Assembly (NCBI RefSeq): GCF_040675535.1 | Contig: NZ_JBFAPC010000158.1 | Location: 1 to 12,872, forward strand | Reading direction: 5' to 3' | Length of the DNA: 12,872 bases | Source of the DNA: Patulibacter sp040675535 | GTDB taxonomy: Bacteria; Actinomycetota; Thermoleophilia; Solirubrobacterales; Solirubrobacteraceae | Shown: positions 6,795 to 12,794 of the stretch, in pieces | How the letters are laid out: each line of letters opens with the position of its first letter | Numbering within the stretch: the first letter of the stretch is position 1 | Program-made: the position numbers and the translations under genes | Notes under the pieces: generated by a model | What the model saw: only the letters and a program-made list of their open reading frames with translations | Told to the model about the DNA's origin: nothing | Database searches by the model: none

Positions 6795-7540
6795 TTCGTC
6801 CCCACCAGCACGTGCTGGTAGGTCAGGAAGGCCCGCACCCCGCGCGGCGCGATGCGGGGGAGCCTCCGGTCGATGCGGTGGGGCTTCCACGGGTGGACCT
6901 TCATGACGCGCAGCACGTCGCGGTCGACCGGTCCGATCGGCGCGCCGGCGTCGGCGAGGAGGTTCATCGCGTCGCCGAGGGTGAACCAGCGCAGGTGGGT
7001 GGCGTCGAAGATGCCGGCCTCGCTGCGCGGCCACGTCCCGTGGCGGGCGAGCGTCCAGAACGTCTCCCAGTAGCGGACGTTCGGGAGCGAGACGACGACG
7101 GCGCCGCCGGGCCGCAGGAGCGCCACGGCGCTGGCGAGCGCGACCCACGGCTCGCGCAGGTGCTCGAGCACGTCGGCGGCGATCACGCAGTCGTAGCCGT
7201 CGCCGGCCAGCGCCCGGGCGTCCTCCGGCGTCGCGAGCGCGCGCTCCAGATCGACCGTCTCGACGCGGTCCAGGCGCCCGCGGGCGGTCGCGGCGTAGGC
7301 GGGGTCGAGCTCGAGCCCGACGATCTCGCGGCCGGGGACGGCGGCCTTCAGCGCGGCTCCGAGCGCTCCCGAGGAGCAGCCGAGGTCGAGGATCCGGCGG
7401 GCGCTCGCGGGCACCATCCGCCGGACGTCGGGTCGGTCGTTCTCGTAGGCGTCGCGGCGGACCGCCCGCAGCGCGTCGTCCGCGCCGTCGGCCGGGGAGC
7501 CGGGGGCGTCCGGCGGGACGTCCGGGCCGGACGCGGACAC
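6785..7540 (-). CDS. Class I SAM-dependent methyltransferase (Methyltransf_11/23-like)
   Basis: A 251-residue protein starting at a GTG (7538-7540), just 2 bases after the stop of the preceding methyltransferase gene, so the pair is surely co-transcribed. The first 25-30 residues are Pro/Asp/Ala-rich. The SAM-binding core follows: ILDLGCSSGALG (50-61) is a canonical motif I, VGLELDP (74-80) ends in the acidic ribose-binding residue, DCVIAADVLEHLREPW (117-132) is motif II, and LLRPGGAVVVSLPNV (141-155) is motif III. RYWETFWTL and then IFDATHLRWFT (177-187) resemble methyltransferases found in O-antigen and cell-wall clusters, where they act on sugars or lipid-linked intermediates. The basic segment around residues 214-235 (KVHPWKPHRIDRRLPRI) may be surface-binding. 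The substrate is unknown. Confidence 0.87.
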   Translation of the reverse strand: MSASGPDVPPDAPGSPADGADDALRAVRRDAYENDRPDVRRMVPASARRILDLGCSSGALGAALKAAVPGREIVGLELDPAYAATARGRLDRVETVDLERALATPEDARALAGDGYDCVIAADVLEHLREPWVALASAVALLRPGGAVVVSLPNVRYWETFWTLARHGTWPRSEAGIFDATHLRWFTLGDAMNLLADAGAPIGPVDRDVLRVMKVHPWKPHRIDRRLPRIAPRGVRAFLTYQHVLVGTKPA

Positions 7541-7542
7541 GC

Positions 7543-8274
7543 TCAGCGCGGGCGCCGGGAGTGCAGGACGACGTGGCGGACGCCGAAGCGCTCCTTGCCC
7601 TTGCCGGCGTGCATGACGAAGCGCCCGTGGACGTCGGTCTGGTCGAAGCCGGCGGTCCAGTGCATCCCGCGCCACGTCTTCGTCGTCGGCATCCAGTAGA
7701 CGACGGCGGCCTCGCGGTCGGCCAGGTAGCGGGCCGAGCGCCAGGGGAGGAGGGCGCCGCGCCGGTCGTACTCCTCGGCGGAGATGAAGAGGCCGCCCGG
7801 CCTGACCAGCGGGAAGATCCGCTCCAGGGCGCGCATCTGGTCGCGCAGGTGGATCAGCACCGACCCGCAGAAGACGAGGTCGAAGGTGCCGATCTCCTCC
7901 GGCGTGGCGTCGTAGATCGAGAGCACGACGCGCTCGACCTTCGAGTTCAGCACCTGCTTGGCCAGGTGGAAGCCGGCGCCGCGGGGCTCCGGGGCCAGCT
8001 CGTCCGGGGCGGGGACGCGGCGCGGCGGGGTGTCGAGCTTGGTCTCGTCGTCGAGGTCCAGCGCCACGACCTCGGCGCCACGGCGCTCGAACTCGAACGC
8101 CCAGAAGCCGTCCCAGGTGCCGATGTCGAGCACCCGCTTGCCGGTCAGGTCCTCCGGGATCCCGTACCGGTGGACGTCGTCGCGGAGGTCGAACCAGCCG
8201 TCCGTGACGACCCCCGGAGCGAGCTCCATGGCGTGGTACCACGGGCGGGAATCGGCGGCCTCGCGTGCGTCCAT
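7543..8274 (-). CDS. CmoB-like (DUF1698-type) SAM methyltransferase, paralogue of the gene at 8455
   Basis: 243 residues from an ATG at 8272-8274. An N-terminal PWYHAMELAPGVVTDGW (11-27) precedes the Rossmann fold. Motif I is VLDIGTWDGFW (48-58), the acidic residue is Asp73 in VALDLDD, and TFDLVFCGSVLIHLRD is motif II. RPGGLFISAEEYD follows. The fold order resembles tRNA-modifying CmoB, but the protein lacks CmoB's long N-terminal region, has no CmoA neighbour and sits in a glycan cluster, so a sugar substrate is more likely. A stretch between strands 2 and 3 (about 76-100, Pro/Arg-rich) differs from the paralogue. The ATG is fixed by the match to its paralogue and by a TACACT hexamer 8 bases upstream. 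It leads a two-gene operon with the methyltransferase at 6785. Confidence 0.86.
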   Translation of the reverse strand: MDAREAADSRPWYHAMELAPGVVTDGWFDLRDDVHRYGIPEDLTGKRVLDIGTWDGFWAFEFERRGAEVVALDLDDETKLDTPPRRVPAPDELAPEPRGAGFHLAKQVLNSKVERVVLSIYDATPEEIGTFDLVFCGSVLIHLRDQMRALERIFPLVRPGGLFISAEEYDRRGALLPWRSARYLADREAAVVYWMPTTKTWRGMHWTAGFDQTDVHGRFVMHAGKGKERFGVRHVVLHSRRPR

Positions 8275-8282
8275 CGGTCGGG

Positions 8283-8288
8283 AGTGTA
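8283..8288 (-). promoter_or_regulatory. Putative leaderless promoter -10 TACACT for the methyltransferase at 8274
   Basis: The minus strand reads TACACT, 8 bases, then ATG at 8274. No Shine-Dalgarno fits in that space. It faces away from the TAGACT at 8347, giving a compact divergent promoter region of 85 bases. Confidence 0.5.
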
Positions 8289-8346
8289 GGGGCGGCGCGC
8301 CTTCTCCGGCGGCCGGCGGGCGGGGTACGCGCGGCGGCGAGATCCC

Positions 8347-8352
8347 TAGACT
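8347..8352 (+). promoter_or_regulatory. Putative -10 TAGACT for the plus-strand glycan operon
   Basis: TAGACT, 7 bases, then a GTG at 8360 that opens a 32-codon ORF. The first recognisable gene, a methyltransferase, starts only at 8455. The promoter therefore either drives a leaderless leader ORF or gives an approximately 95-base untranslated leader. Confidence 0.5.
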
Positions 8353-8359
8353 GGCGCCG

Positions 8360-8458
8360 GTGAGGGACCCGAGACGCCAGGATCCGCCGGCCACCGCGAA
8401 GCGAGGCCGCAGGACCGCCACAGCGCCGTCCACGACGGCATCCCGGGTGCACGGGTGA
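8360..8458 (+). CDS. Possible leaderless 32-residue leader ORF coupled to the methyltransferase at 8455
   Basis: A GTG lies 7 bases after the TAGACT hexamer and opens a 32-codon ORF. It ends in TGA at 8456-8458, overlapping the methyltransferase GTG at 8455 as GTGA, the same junction that joins true genes here. The predicted peptide starts VRDPRRQDPP and is rich in Arg, Thr, Ala and Pro. Against it being a conserved protein: five of its 32 codons end in A or T and it uses AGG, AGA and CGA, unlike its neighbours. It is more plausibly a leader ORF delivering ribosomes to the next start than a functional protein, or it may be a chance ORF in a leader. Confidence 0.33.
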   Translation: MRDPRRQDPPATAKRGRRTATAPSTTASRVHG

Positions 8459-9219
8459 GCGCCCCCGTCGAGGACCGGATCGCCGCCGCGCGCGCCGCGA
8501 TCGCCGACAACCCGGTCTGGTACCACGCGATCGAGCTGGCCCCCGGCGTCGTGACCCCGGGCTTCGTCGACCACCGCCCGGTGACGCCGCGGATCCTGCC
8601 GCGCGACCTGACCGGCGTCCGGGCGCTGGAGGTCGGGACGTTCGACGGCCACTGGTCGTTCGCGATGGAGGAGCGCGGCGCGCAGGTCACCGCGCTGGAC
8701 CTGCCCGCGTTCGAGGGCACGAACTTCCCGCCGCTGCACCGCGAGCGCCTGCTGCGCGAGATGGCCGAGAAGGACCTGGAGCTCGGCCGCGGGTTCAAGC
8801 TCGCGCACGAGATCCGCGGGTCCTCGGTGGAGCGGCTGGAGGTCGACGTGCAGTCCTTCGCGCCCGAGGAGGTCCCCGGCGAGTACGACCTCGTGTTCGT
8901 CGGCGCGATCCTGCTGCACCTGCGCGACCCCGTCGGCGCGCTCGAGCGGCTCCGCGGCTGCCTGCGGCCCGGCGGCCGCCTGATCGCCTTCGAGGCGTTC
9001 TCGTTCGCCGCGACGCTGCGCGCCCCGCGCCGCGCGATGGCGACGTTCGAGACGGTCGAGACCGCCTTCAACTGGTGGGTCCCGAACCTCGCCGCGCTGC
9101 GCGCCTGGTTCCTGACCGCCGGCTTCGTGGACGTCAAGCGCCACGCGATCATGCGCCCGCCGACGAACCCGGAGATGCGCGGCATCAACGTCCTGTTCAC
9201 GGCCAAGCGCGGCGCGTGA
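8455..9219 (+). CDS. CmoB-like (DUF1698-type) SAM methyltransferase, paralogue of the gene at 7543
   Basis: 254 residues from a GTG overlapping the TGA of a short upstream ORF. It shares with the divergent gene at 7543 the N-terminal block WYHAIELAPGVVTPG (22-36), then DLTG, motif I ALEVGTFDGHW (57-67), VTALDLP with Asp82, and DLVFVGAILLHLRDPVGALE, the strand-4 region. LRPGGRLIAFEAFSF is motif III, and WWVPNLAALRAWFLTAGFVDVKRH is the typical C-terminal helix and strand. Asp in motif I is replaced by Glu59. The family resembles CmoB without its N-terminal region. Genomic context points to O-methylation or a related transfer on a glycan. It starts a tightly packed operon (methyltransferase, methyltransferase, GT2, GT4). 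Shared ancestry with 7543 is visible by eye, but the two substrates may differ. Confidence 0.87.
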   Translation: MSAPVEDRIAAARAAIADNPVWYHAIELAPGVVTPGFVDHRPVTPRILPRDLTGVRALEVGTFDGHWSFAMEERGAQVTALDLPAFEGTNFPPLHRERLLREMAEKDLELGRGFKLAHEIRGSSVERLEVDVQSFAPEEVPGEYDLVFVGAILLHLRDPVGALERLRGCLRPGGRLIAFEAFSFAATLRAPRRAMATFETVETAFNWWVPNLAALRAWFLTAGFVDVKRHAIMRPPTNPEMRGINVLFTAKRGA

Positions 9220-9986
9220 GGCCGGACGCCGCCGAGCGGATCGCGGCGCTCCCGGACGACCTCGTCGTCCTGGACGTCGGCGGCTGGGCGGCGCCCCTGT
9301 GGCGCGCCGACTGGGTGGTCGACCTGCTGCCGTACGAGACCCGCGGGCTCTACGGCGCCGCCGACCCGGCCCGCGAGCGCTTCACCGCCGACACGTGGCG
9401 GCAGGCGGACATCTGCGGCCCCGAGCCCTGGCCCTTCGAGGACGGGCAGTTCGACGTCGCGATCTGCTCCCACACGCTCGAGGACGTCCGCGACCCGGTC
9501 TTCGTCTGCAGCGAGCTGCGGCGCGTCTCGCGCTCCGGCTACGTCGAGCTGCCCGCCGCGATCGAGGAGCTGACCTTCGGCGTCCAGGGCCCGTGGGTCG
9601 GCTGGTCGCACCACCGCTGGATCGGCGAGCGCCACGGCGACGAGCTGGTCCTGACCCACAAGCCGCACCTGCTCTCCGCGCCCGGCCGGCACCTGCCGAC
9701 GGGCACCCACGAGTCGGTCCCGGCCGAGGAGCGGACGATCGCGTTCTGGTGGGACGGCGAGCTCCCGGTCCGCGAGCAGGTCCAGGTCGCGGCGGAGGAG
9801 TTCGACGCCTGGCTCGGCGGGCTGCTGGCCACCTGCGCCGCCCGCGCCGGGATCGACGCGCCCGAGCCCGACGCGCCGGGCACCGCGTCCGGAGGCCGCG
9901 TCGCGCTGCGGCAGAAGGGCCGGCTGCGCCACGTCCGCCAGGCGCTCGGGCACCGCGCCTCGCGCTGGCGGGGTCAGCGGCGGTGA
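9216..9986 (+). CDS. Putative SAM-dependent methyltransferase with variant motif I
   Basis: 256 residues from a GTG at 9216 that overlaps the preceding stop as GTGA. It has a methyltransferase-like fold with an atypical SAM loop, VVLDVGGWAAPLWRADWVVD (17-36), where a GG-W-xxP pattern replaces GxGxG. PWPFEDGQFDVAICSHTLEDVRDP (71-94) is the strand-4 region of Methyltransf_11 proteins, with SHTLED at the usual EH site. RVSRSGYVELP (103-113) takes the place of motif III. The middle GWSHHRWIGE (129-138) is a recurring feature of this subgroup as I recall it, which occurs beside glycosyltransferases. The last 30 residues are strongly basic (RQKGRLRHVRQ, RASRWRGQRR), possibly for membrane or acidic-partner contact. 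No other start is plausible. Whether it really binds SAM should be treated as probable, not shown. Confidence 0.78.
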   Translation: MRPDAAERIAALPDDLVVLDVGGWAAPLWRADWVVDLLPYETRGLYGAADPARERFTADTWRQADICGPEPWPFEDGQFDVAICSHTLEDVRDPVFVCSELRRVSRSGYVELPAAIEELTFGVQGPWVGWSHHRWIGERHGDELVLTHKPHLLSAPGRHLPTGTHESVPAEERTIAFWWDGELPVREQVQVAAEEFDAWLGGLLATCAARAGIDAPEPDAPGTASGGRVALRQKGRLRHVRQALGHRASRWRGQRR

Positions 9987-10015
9987 GTCGCCCGCTCGGG
10001 ACGGCCACGGCGTGA
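9983..10015 (+). CDS. Possible 10-codon coupling ORF between methyltransferase and GT2
   Basis: A GTG at 9983 overlaps the methyltransferase stop as GTGA, runs ten codons (VSRPLGTATA) and ends in a TGA that overlaps the GT2 start at 10012, again as GTGA. The two real genes are 25 bases apart, and this ORF bridges the gap in the same junction format used at 2928, 9216 and 11037. It could carry ribosomes across by termination-reinitiation. A ten-codon ORF can easily arise by chance in this base composition. Confidence 0.25.
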   Translation: MSRPLGTATA

Positions 10016-11040
10016 GCACCCCGACCGCACCCCGTGGCGCCGCCGGGCCCGTGCCGGCCGACCGGCCACGGCCCGACGTGTCCGTCGTGATGGCCACCGC
10101 CGGCCGCCGCGTCGGCCTGCTGTGGGCGCTCGACGCCCTCGCCGTCCAGGAACTGCCGGCCGGCGCGACGTACGAGGTCGTCGTCGTCCACACCGAGGGG
10201 ACGGTCGCCGAGCCGCTGCAGGCCGCGGCGGAGCACCCGCTCGTCGTCGCCGGCGTCGCCCGGATCCTCGCCGACCCCGCTGCCTACGCGTCCGGCAAGC
10301 GCAACGCCGGCTGGCGCGCCGCCCGCGCGCCGCTGGTGGCCTTCACCGACGACGACTGCCGCCCGCGGCCGGGCTGGCTCGCCGCCTTCCTGACGGCCCA
10401 CGCGGCGGCCCCGGGGGCGTTCCTCCAGGGCGGTGCGGCGATCGACCCGGACCAGGAGCAGGTCGCGATGCGGGCCCGCCGCCCGCGCCTCCAGACGTTC
10501 GAGCCGCCGACCCCGTGGGCCGAGCTCTGCTCCGCCGCCGCGCCCCGCGCCGCGCTGGAGCACGTCGGCGGCCTGGACGAGACCTTCGAGCGCGCGGGGG
10601 AGGACACCGACCTCGCGTGGCGGCTGCGCGACGCCGGCGTGGCGTGGCACGGCGTCCCCGACGCGGTCGTCGACCACGCCGTCGAGACCCCCGGATTGCT
10701 CGGCGCGCTCCGGGTGGCGGCGCGGTTCGTGGACGCCCCGCGCCTGGTCGCCCGGCACCCGGCGATGCGCCGGCACTATGCGGCCGGCGTCTTCTGGTCG
10801 CCCGCCCACGCGTGGTGGCTGCTCGGCGCGGCCGGCCTGCTGCGCGCGGCCTGCCGCCGCGAGCCGCTCGCGCTCGGCCTGACCGCGCCGTGGCTCGCGT
10901 GGCACCTGACGCGCTACGGCCGCACGCCCCGCGGGGCGGCCCGCAGCGCGACCGAGCTTCCCGGCAACGCGCTGATCGACGGCGCGCAGATCGCGGCCTT
11001 CGCGGTCGCGTCGGCCCGCGAGCGGAGCCCCCTGCTGTGA
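10012..11040 (+). CDS. GT2-family glycosyltransferase
   Basis: 342 residues from a GTG at 10012. A GT-A fold enzyme: PDVSVVMATAGRRVGLLWAL (21-40) is the first strand and nucleotide loop, SGKRNAGWRAARAP (94-107) precedes the metal-binding motif FTDDDCRPRPGW (111-122, DDD at 113-115), and AGEDTDLAWRL (195-205) carries the catalytic-base ED. It should transfer a sugar from a nucleotide donor at the inner face of the membrane. The C-terminal third (about 256-300) is hydrophobic and Trp/Leu-rich, possibly a membrane-associated helix pair. It is coupled by GTGA to the GT4 gene downstream. The first about 20 residues are Pro/Ala-rich, and no better start is apparent. Donor and acceptor are unknown. 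Confidence 0.9.
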   Translation: MSTPTAPRGAAGPVPADRPRPDVSVVMATAGRRVGLLWALDALAVQELPAGATYEVVVVHTEGTVAEPLQAAAEHPLVVAGVARILADPAAYASGKRNAGWRAARAPLVAFTDDDCRPRPGWLAAFLTAHAAAPGAFLQGGAAIDPDQEQVAMRARRPRLQTFEPPTPWAELCSAAAPRAALEHVGGLDETFERAGEDTDLAWRLRDAGVAWHGVPDAVVDHAVETPGLLGALRVAARFVDAPRLVARHPAMRRHYAAGVFWSPAHAWWLLGAAGLLRAACRREPLALGLTAPWLAWHLTRYGRTPRGAARSATELPGNALIDGAQIAAFAVASARERSPLL

Positions 11041-12302
11041 GCGTGCGTCCGGACCACCCGGCCGACGCGCCCCACGCCGGCGGGGCGCCGGTCGGATCGG
11101 CGGCCGTGCCGGGAGCCGGCGGTCCTGCGGCCGCGGACGGTGGCCCCGCCCTGCGCCCGACCCTCCTGAACCCCGTCTTCTGGCCCGAGGTCCGCCGCGG
11201 CAGCGAGCGCGCGGTGCGGTCGCTCGCCGACGGTCTCGTCGCCGCCGGCCACAAGCCCCGCCTGGTCACCTCCTACGCCGGGCGCACGCCGCGCTTCGAC
11301 GCCGAGGACGGGTTGGCGATCACGCGGCTTCCACGCGTCGCGTCCCGGTACTTGTGGCGCACGGTCGCCGACGACCACGCCGCCCACCACCCGCTGGCGC
11401 TGCCGCTGCTGTCCGCGGACCCCGGCGACGTCCTGCACGCCTTCTACCCGACGGACGCCACGCTCGCCGTCCGCGCGGCCGCCGCCCACCACGCGCTCGG
11501 CGTGATCCGTCCCGCGGGGCACGATCGCCCGGCCCGGGTCCCGGTCATCGTCAGCGTGATGGGGCCGCCCGACCGGGTCTGGGCCGTCGCGGTCCGCGGC
11601 CGCCTGGAGGGGCTGGTCGACGCCGCACGGGCCGCCGACGCGGTCACGACCCTCAGCCGCTTCGCACAGGACCGCGTCTGGCGGACGTTCGCCGTGCGCT
11701 CGGAGATCGTCCCGCCGCCCGTCGACCTCGACGCGTTCACGGTCGACGCGACGACCGAGCGCCACGAGGACCCGACGATCCTCTTCGCGTCGGATCCGGC
11801 CAGCGGGGCCAAGCGGATCGGCCTGCTGCTCGGCGCGCTCCGGATCGTCCGCGCCGACCGGCCGACGGCGCGCCTGCTGGTCAACCGCCCGACCGACGGG
11901 CCCCTGGCCCGCGACCTCGCCGCGGTCGACGGCGTGGAGCTCGTCGACCTCGACGACCGCTCCGCCCTGACCGACGCCTACGGCCGCGCCTGGGTCACCG
12001 CGCTGCCGTCCACCAACGAGGCCTTCGGGCTCGTCGTCGCCGAGAGCATGGCCTGCGGCACGCCGGGGGTCGCCTTCGCGGGGGAGGGCCCCGCGGAGAT
12101 CGTCACCGCCGACGACGTCGGCCGGATCGCCCCGGAACCGACCCCGGGCGCGCTGGCGGCCGCCGTGCTCGGCGCGCTCGAGCTCGCCGCGGACCCCGGC
12201 ACGCGCGATCGCTGCCGCGCCGCGGTCGCCCACCTCGGCGTCCCGGAGCACACGGCCCGCACGCTGCGGATCTACCGTGCGGCACTGGCGCGTACCGCGT
12301 AG
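11037..12302 (+). CDS. GT4-family (GT-B fold) glycosyltransferase
   Basis: 421 residues from a GTG overlapping the GT2 stop as GTGA. The first 40 residues are Gly/Ala/Pro-rich linker. The GT-B N-domain starts at LRPTLLNPVFWPEVRRGSER (39-58), where the Gly-Ser turn fits the acceptor/diphosphate loop, followed by LADGLVAAGHKPRLVTSY (63-80). The hinge region has DAVTTLSRFAQD (201-212) and IVPPPVDLDAF (224-234). The C-domain holds LPSTNEAFGLVVAESMACG (323-341) with the donor-binding EX7E pair Glu328 and Glu336, then GTPGVAFAGEGPAEIV. This is a retaining transferase of the RfaB/PimA type. It ends in TAG, whose bases begin the -10-like hexamer of the next gene. A shorter start inside the linker cannot be excluded. 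The sugar donor is unknown. Confidence 0.92.
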   Translation: MSVRPDHPADAPHAGGAPVGSAAVPGAGGPAAADGGPALRPTLLNPVFWPEVRRGSERAVRSLADGLVAAGHKPRLVTSYAGRTPRFDAEDGLAITRLPRVASRYLWRTVADDHAAHHPLALPLLSADPGDVLHAFYPTDATLAVRAAAAHHALGVIRPAGHDRPARVPVIVSVMGPPDRVWAVAVRGRLEGLVDAARAADAVTTLSRFAQDRVWRTFAVRSEIVPPPVDLDAFTVDATTERHEDPTILFASDPASGAKRIGLLLGALRIVRADRPTARLLVNRPTDGPLARDLAAVDGVELVDLDDRSALTDAYGRAWVTALPSTNEAFGLVVAESMACGTPGVAFAGEGPAEIVTADDVGRIAPEPTPGALAAAVLGALELAADPGTRDRCRAAVAHLGVPEHTARTLRIYRAALARTA

Positions 12303-12305
12303 CCT
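12300..12305 (+). promoter_or_regulatory. Putative leaderless promoter -10 TAGCCT fused to the GT4 stop codon
   Basis: TAGCCT, 6 bases, then ATG at 12312. The TAG is the stop codon of the GT4 gene. The spacer GGAGGC looks like a Shine-Dalgarno but sits only one base from the ATG, too close to work in the normal way. Confidence 0.45.
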
Positions 12306-12311
12306 GGAGGC

Positions 12312-12785
12312 ATGTCCACCGTCCCGGGTGGCCGGGAGCCAGGACTCCCGGCCGCTGCCCTGCTCCTCGGGCTCCTCGCGTTCGTCGTCGCGCCCGGGGT
12401 CGCCGTGCTGCTGCCGTTCTGGTCCGAGGGCTTCCCCCCGCCGTCGGGGTGCTTCCCGCAGGACGGCGAGCTCGCCGCCGCCAAGGCCGTCGAGGCCGTC
12501 GCCGACCCCTGGTCGACGATCGGGGCGGTCGTGGGGCTCGTCGCGCTGCCGGCCTGGTGGTGGTCGCTGCCGGAGCGCCGGGAGGCCTCGGGCATCGAGA
12601 TCGTCGTCCAGGGCGTGTTCGTGGTGGCCGGGATCGTGGGTGGGGTGCTCGCGCTCCTGCTGGTGGGCTCCGGGGAGCTCGAGCTGCTGCTCCTCCCGGC
12701 GGTGCTCGCGGCCGTCGGCGTGCTGAACGCCGCCGCAGCGTGGGGGCGCGTCCTGGCCGTCGTCGGCACGCTGGTGGTCGTCTAG
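12312..12785 (+). CDS. Small multi-pass membrane protein of unknown function
   Basis: I do not recognise this 157-residue protein. It has four or five hydrophobic segments, at about residues 12-35, 68-85, 97-118, 123-142 and possibly 146-157. Between the first two is an extracytoplasmic-looking loop with FPPPSGCFPQDGELAAAK (41-58) and one Cys. WWWSLPERR (82-90) forms a short positively charged turn, cytoplasmic by the positive-inside rule. There are no catalytic motifs. The ATG lies 9 bases after the GT4 stop, behind a TAGCCT hexamer, and the gene ends in TAG. It could belong to the glycan operon or be an unrelated neighbour. The hydrophobic pattern and tight spacing support it as a real gene. 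Confidence 0.7.
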   Translation: MSTVPGGREPGLPAAALLLGLLAFVVAPGVAVLLPFWSEGFPPPSGCFPQDGELAAAKAVEAVADPWSTIGAVVGLVALPAWWWSLPERREASGIEIVVQGVFVVAGIVGGVLALLLVGSGELELLLLPAVLAAVGVLNAAAAWGRVLAVVGTLVVV

Positions 12786-12788
12786 CGT
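12783..12788 (+). promoter_or_regulatory. Putative leaderless promoter -10 TAGCGT fused to the membrane-protein stop codon
   Basis: TAGCGT, 6 bases (CGCCTC), then ATG at 12795. The TAG is the stop codon of the membrane-protein gene. There is no Shine-Dalgarno in the spacer. Confidence 0.45.
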
Positions 12789-12794
12789 CGCCTC

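Noticed and set aside
7543..9219. Calling the paralogous methyltransferases CmoB (tRNA U34 carboxymethyltransferases).
   Set aside because: They are too short, lack the N-terminal region of CmoB, have no CmoA neighbour and lie among glycosyltransferases. Only the fold resemblance is supported.
12306..12310. GGAGG just before the ATG at 12312 as a Shine-Dalgarno.
   Set aside because: Only one base separates it from the start codon, too close for normal initiation. The TAGCCT box 6 bases upstream fits a leaderless start better.
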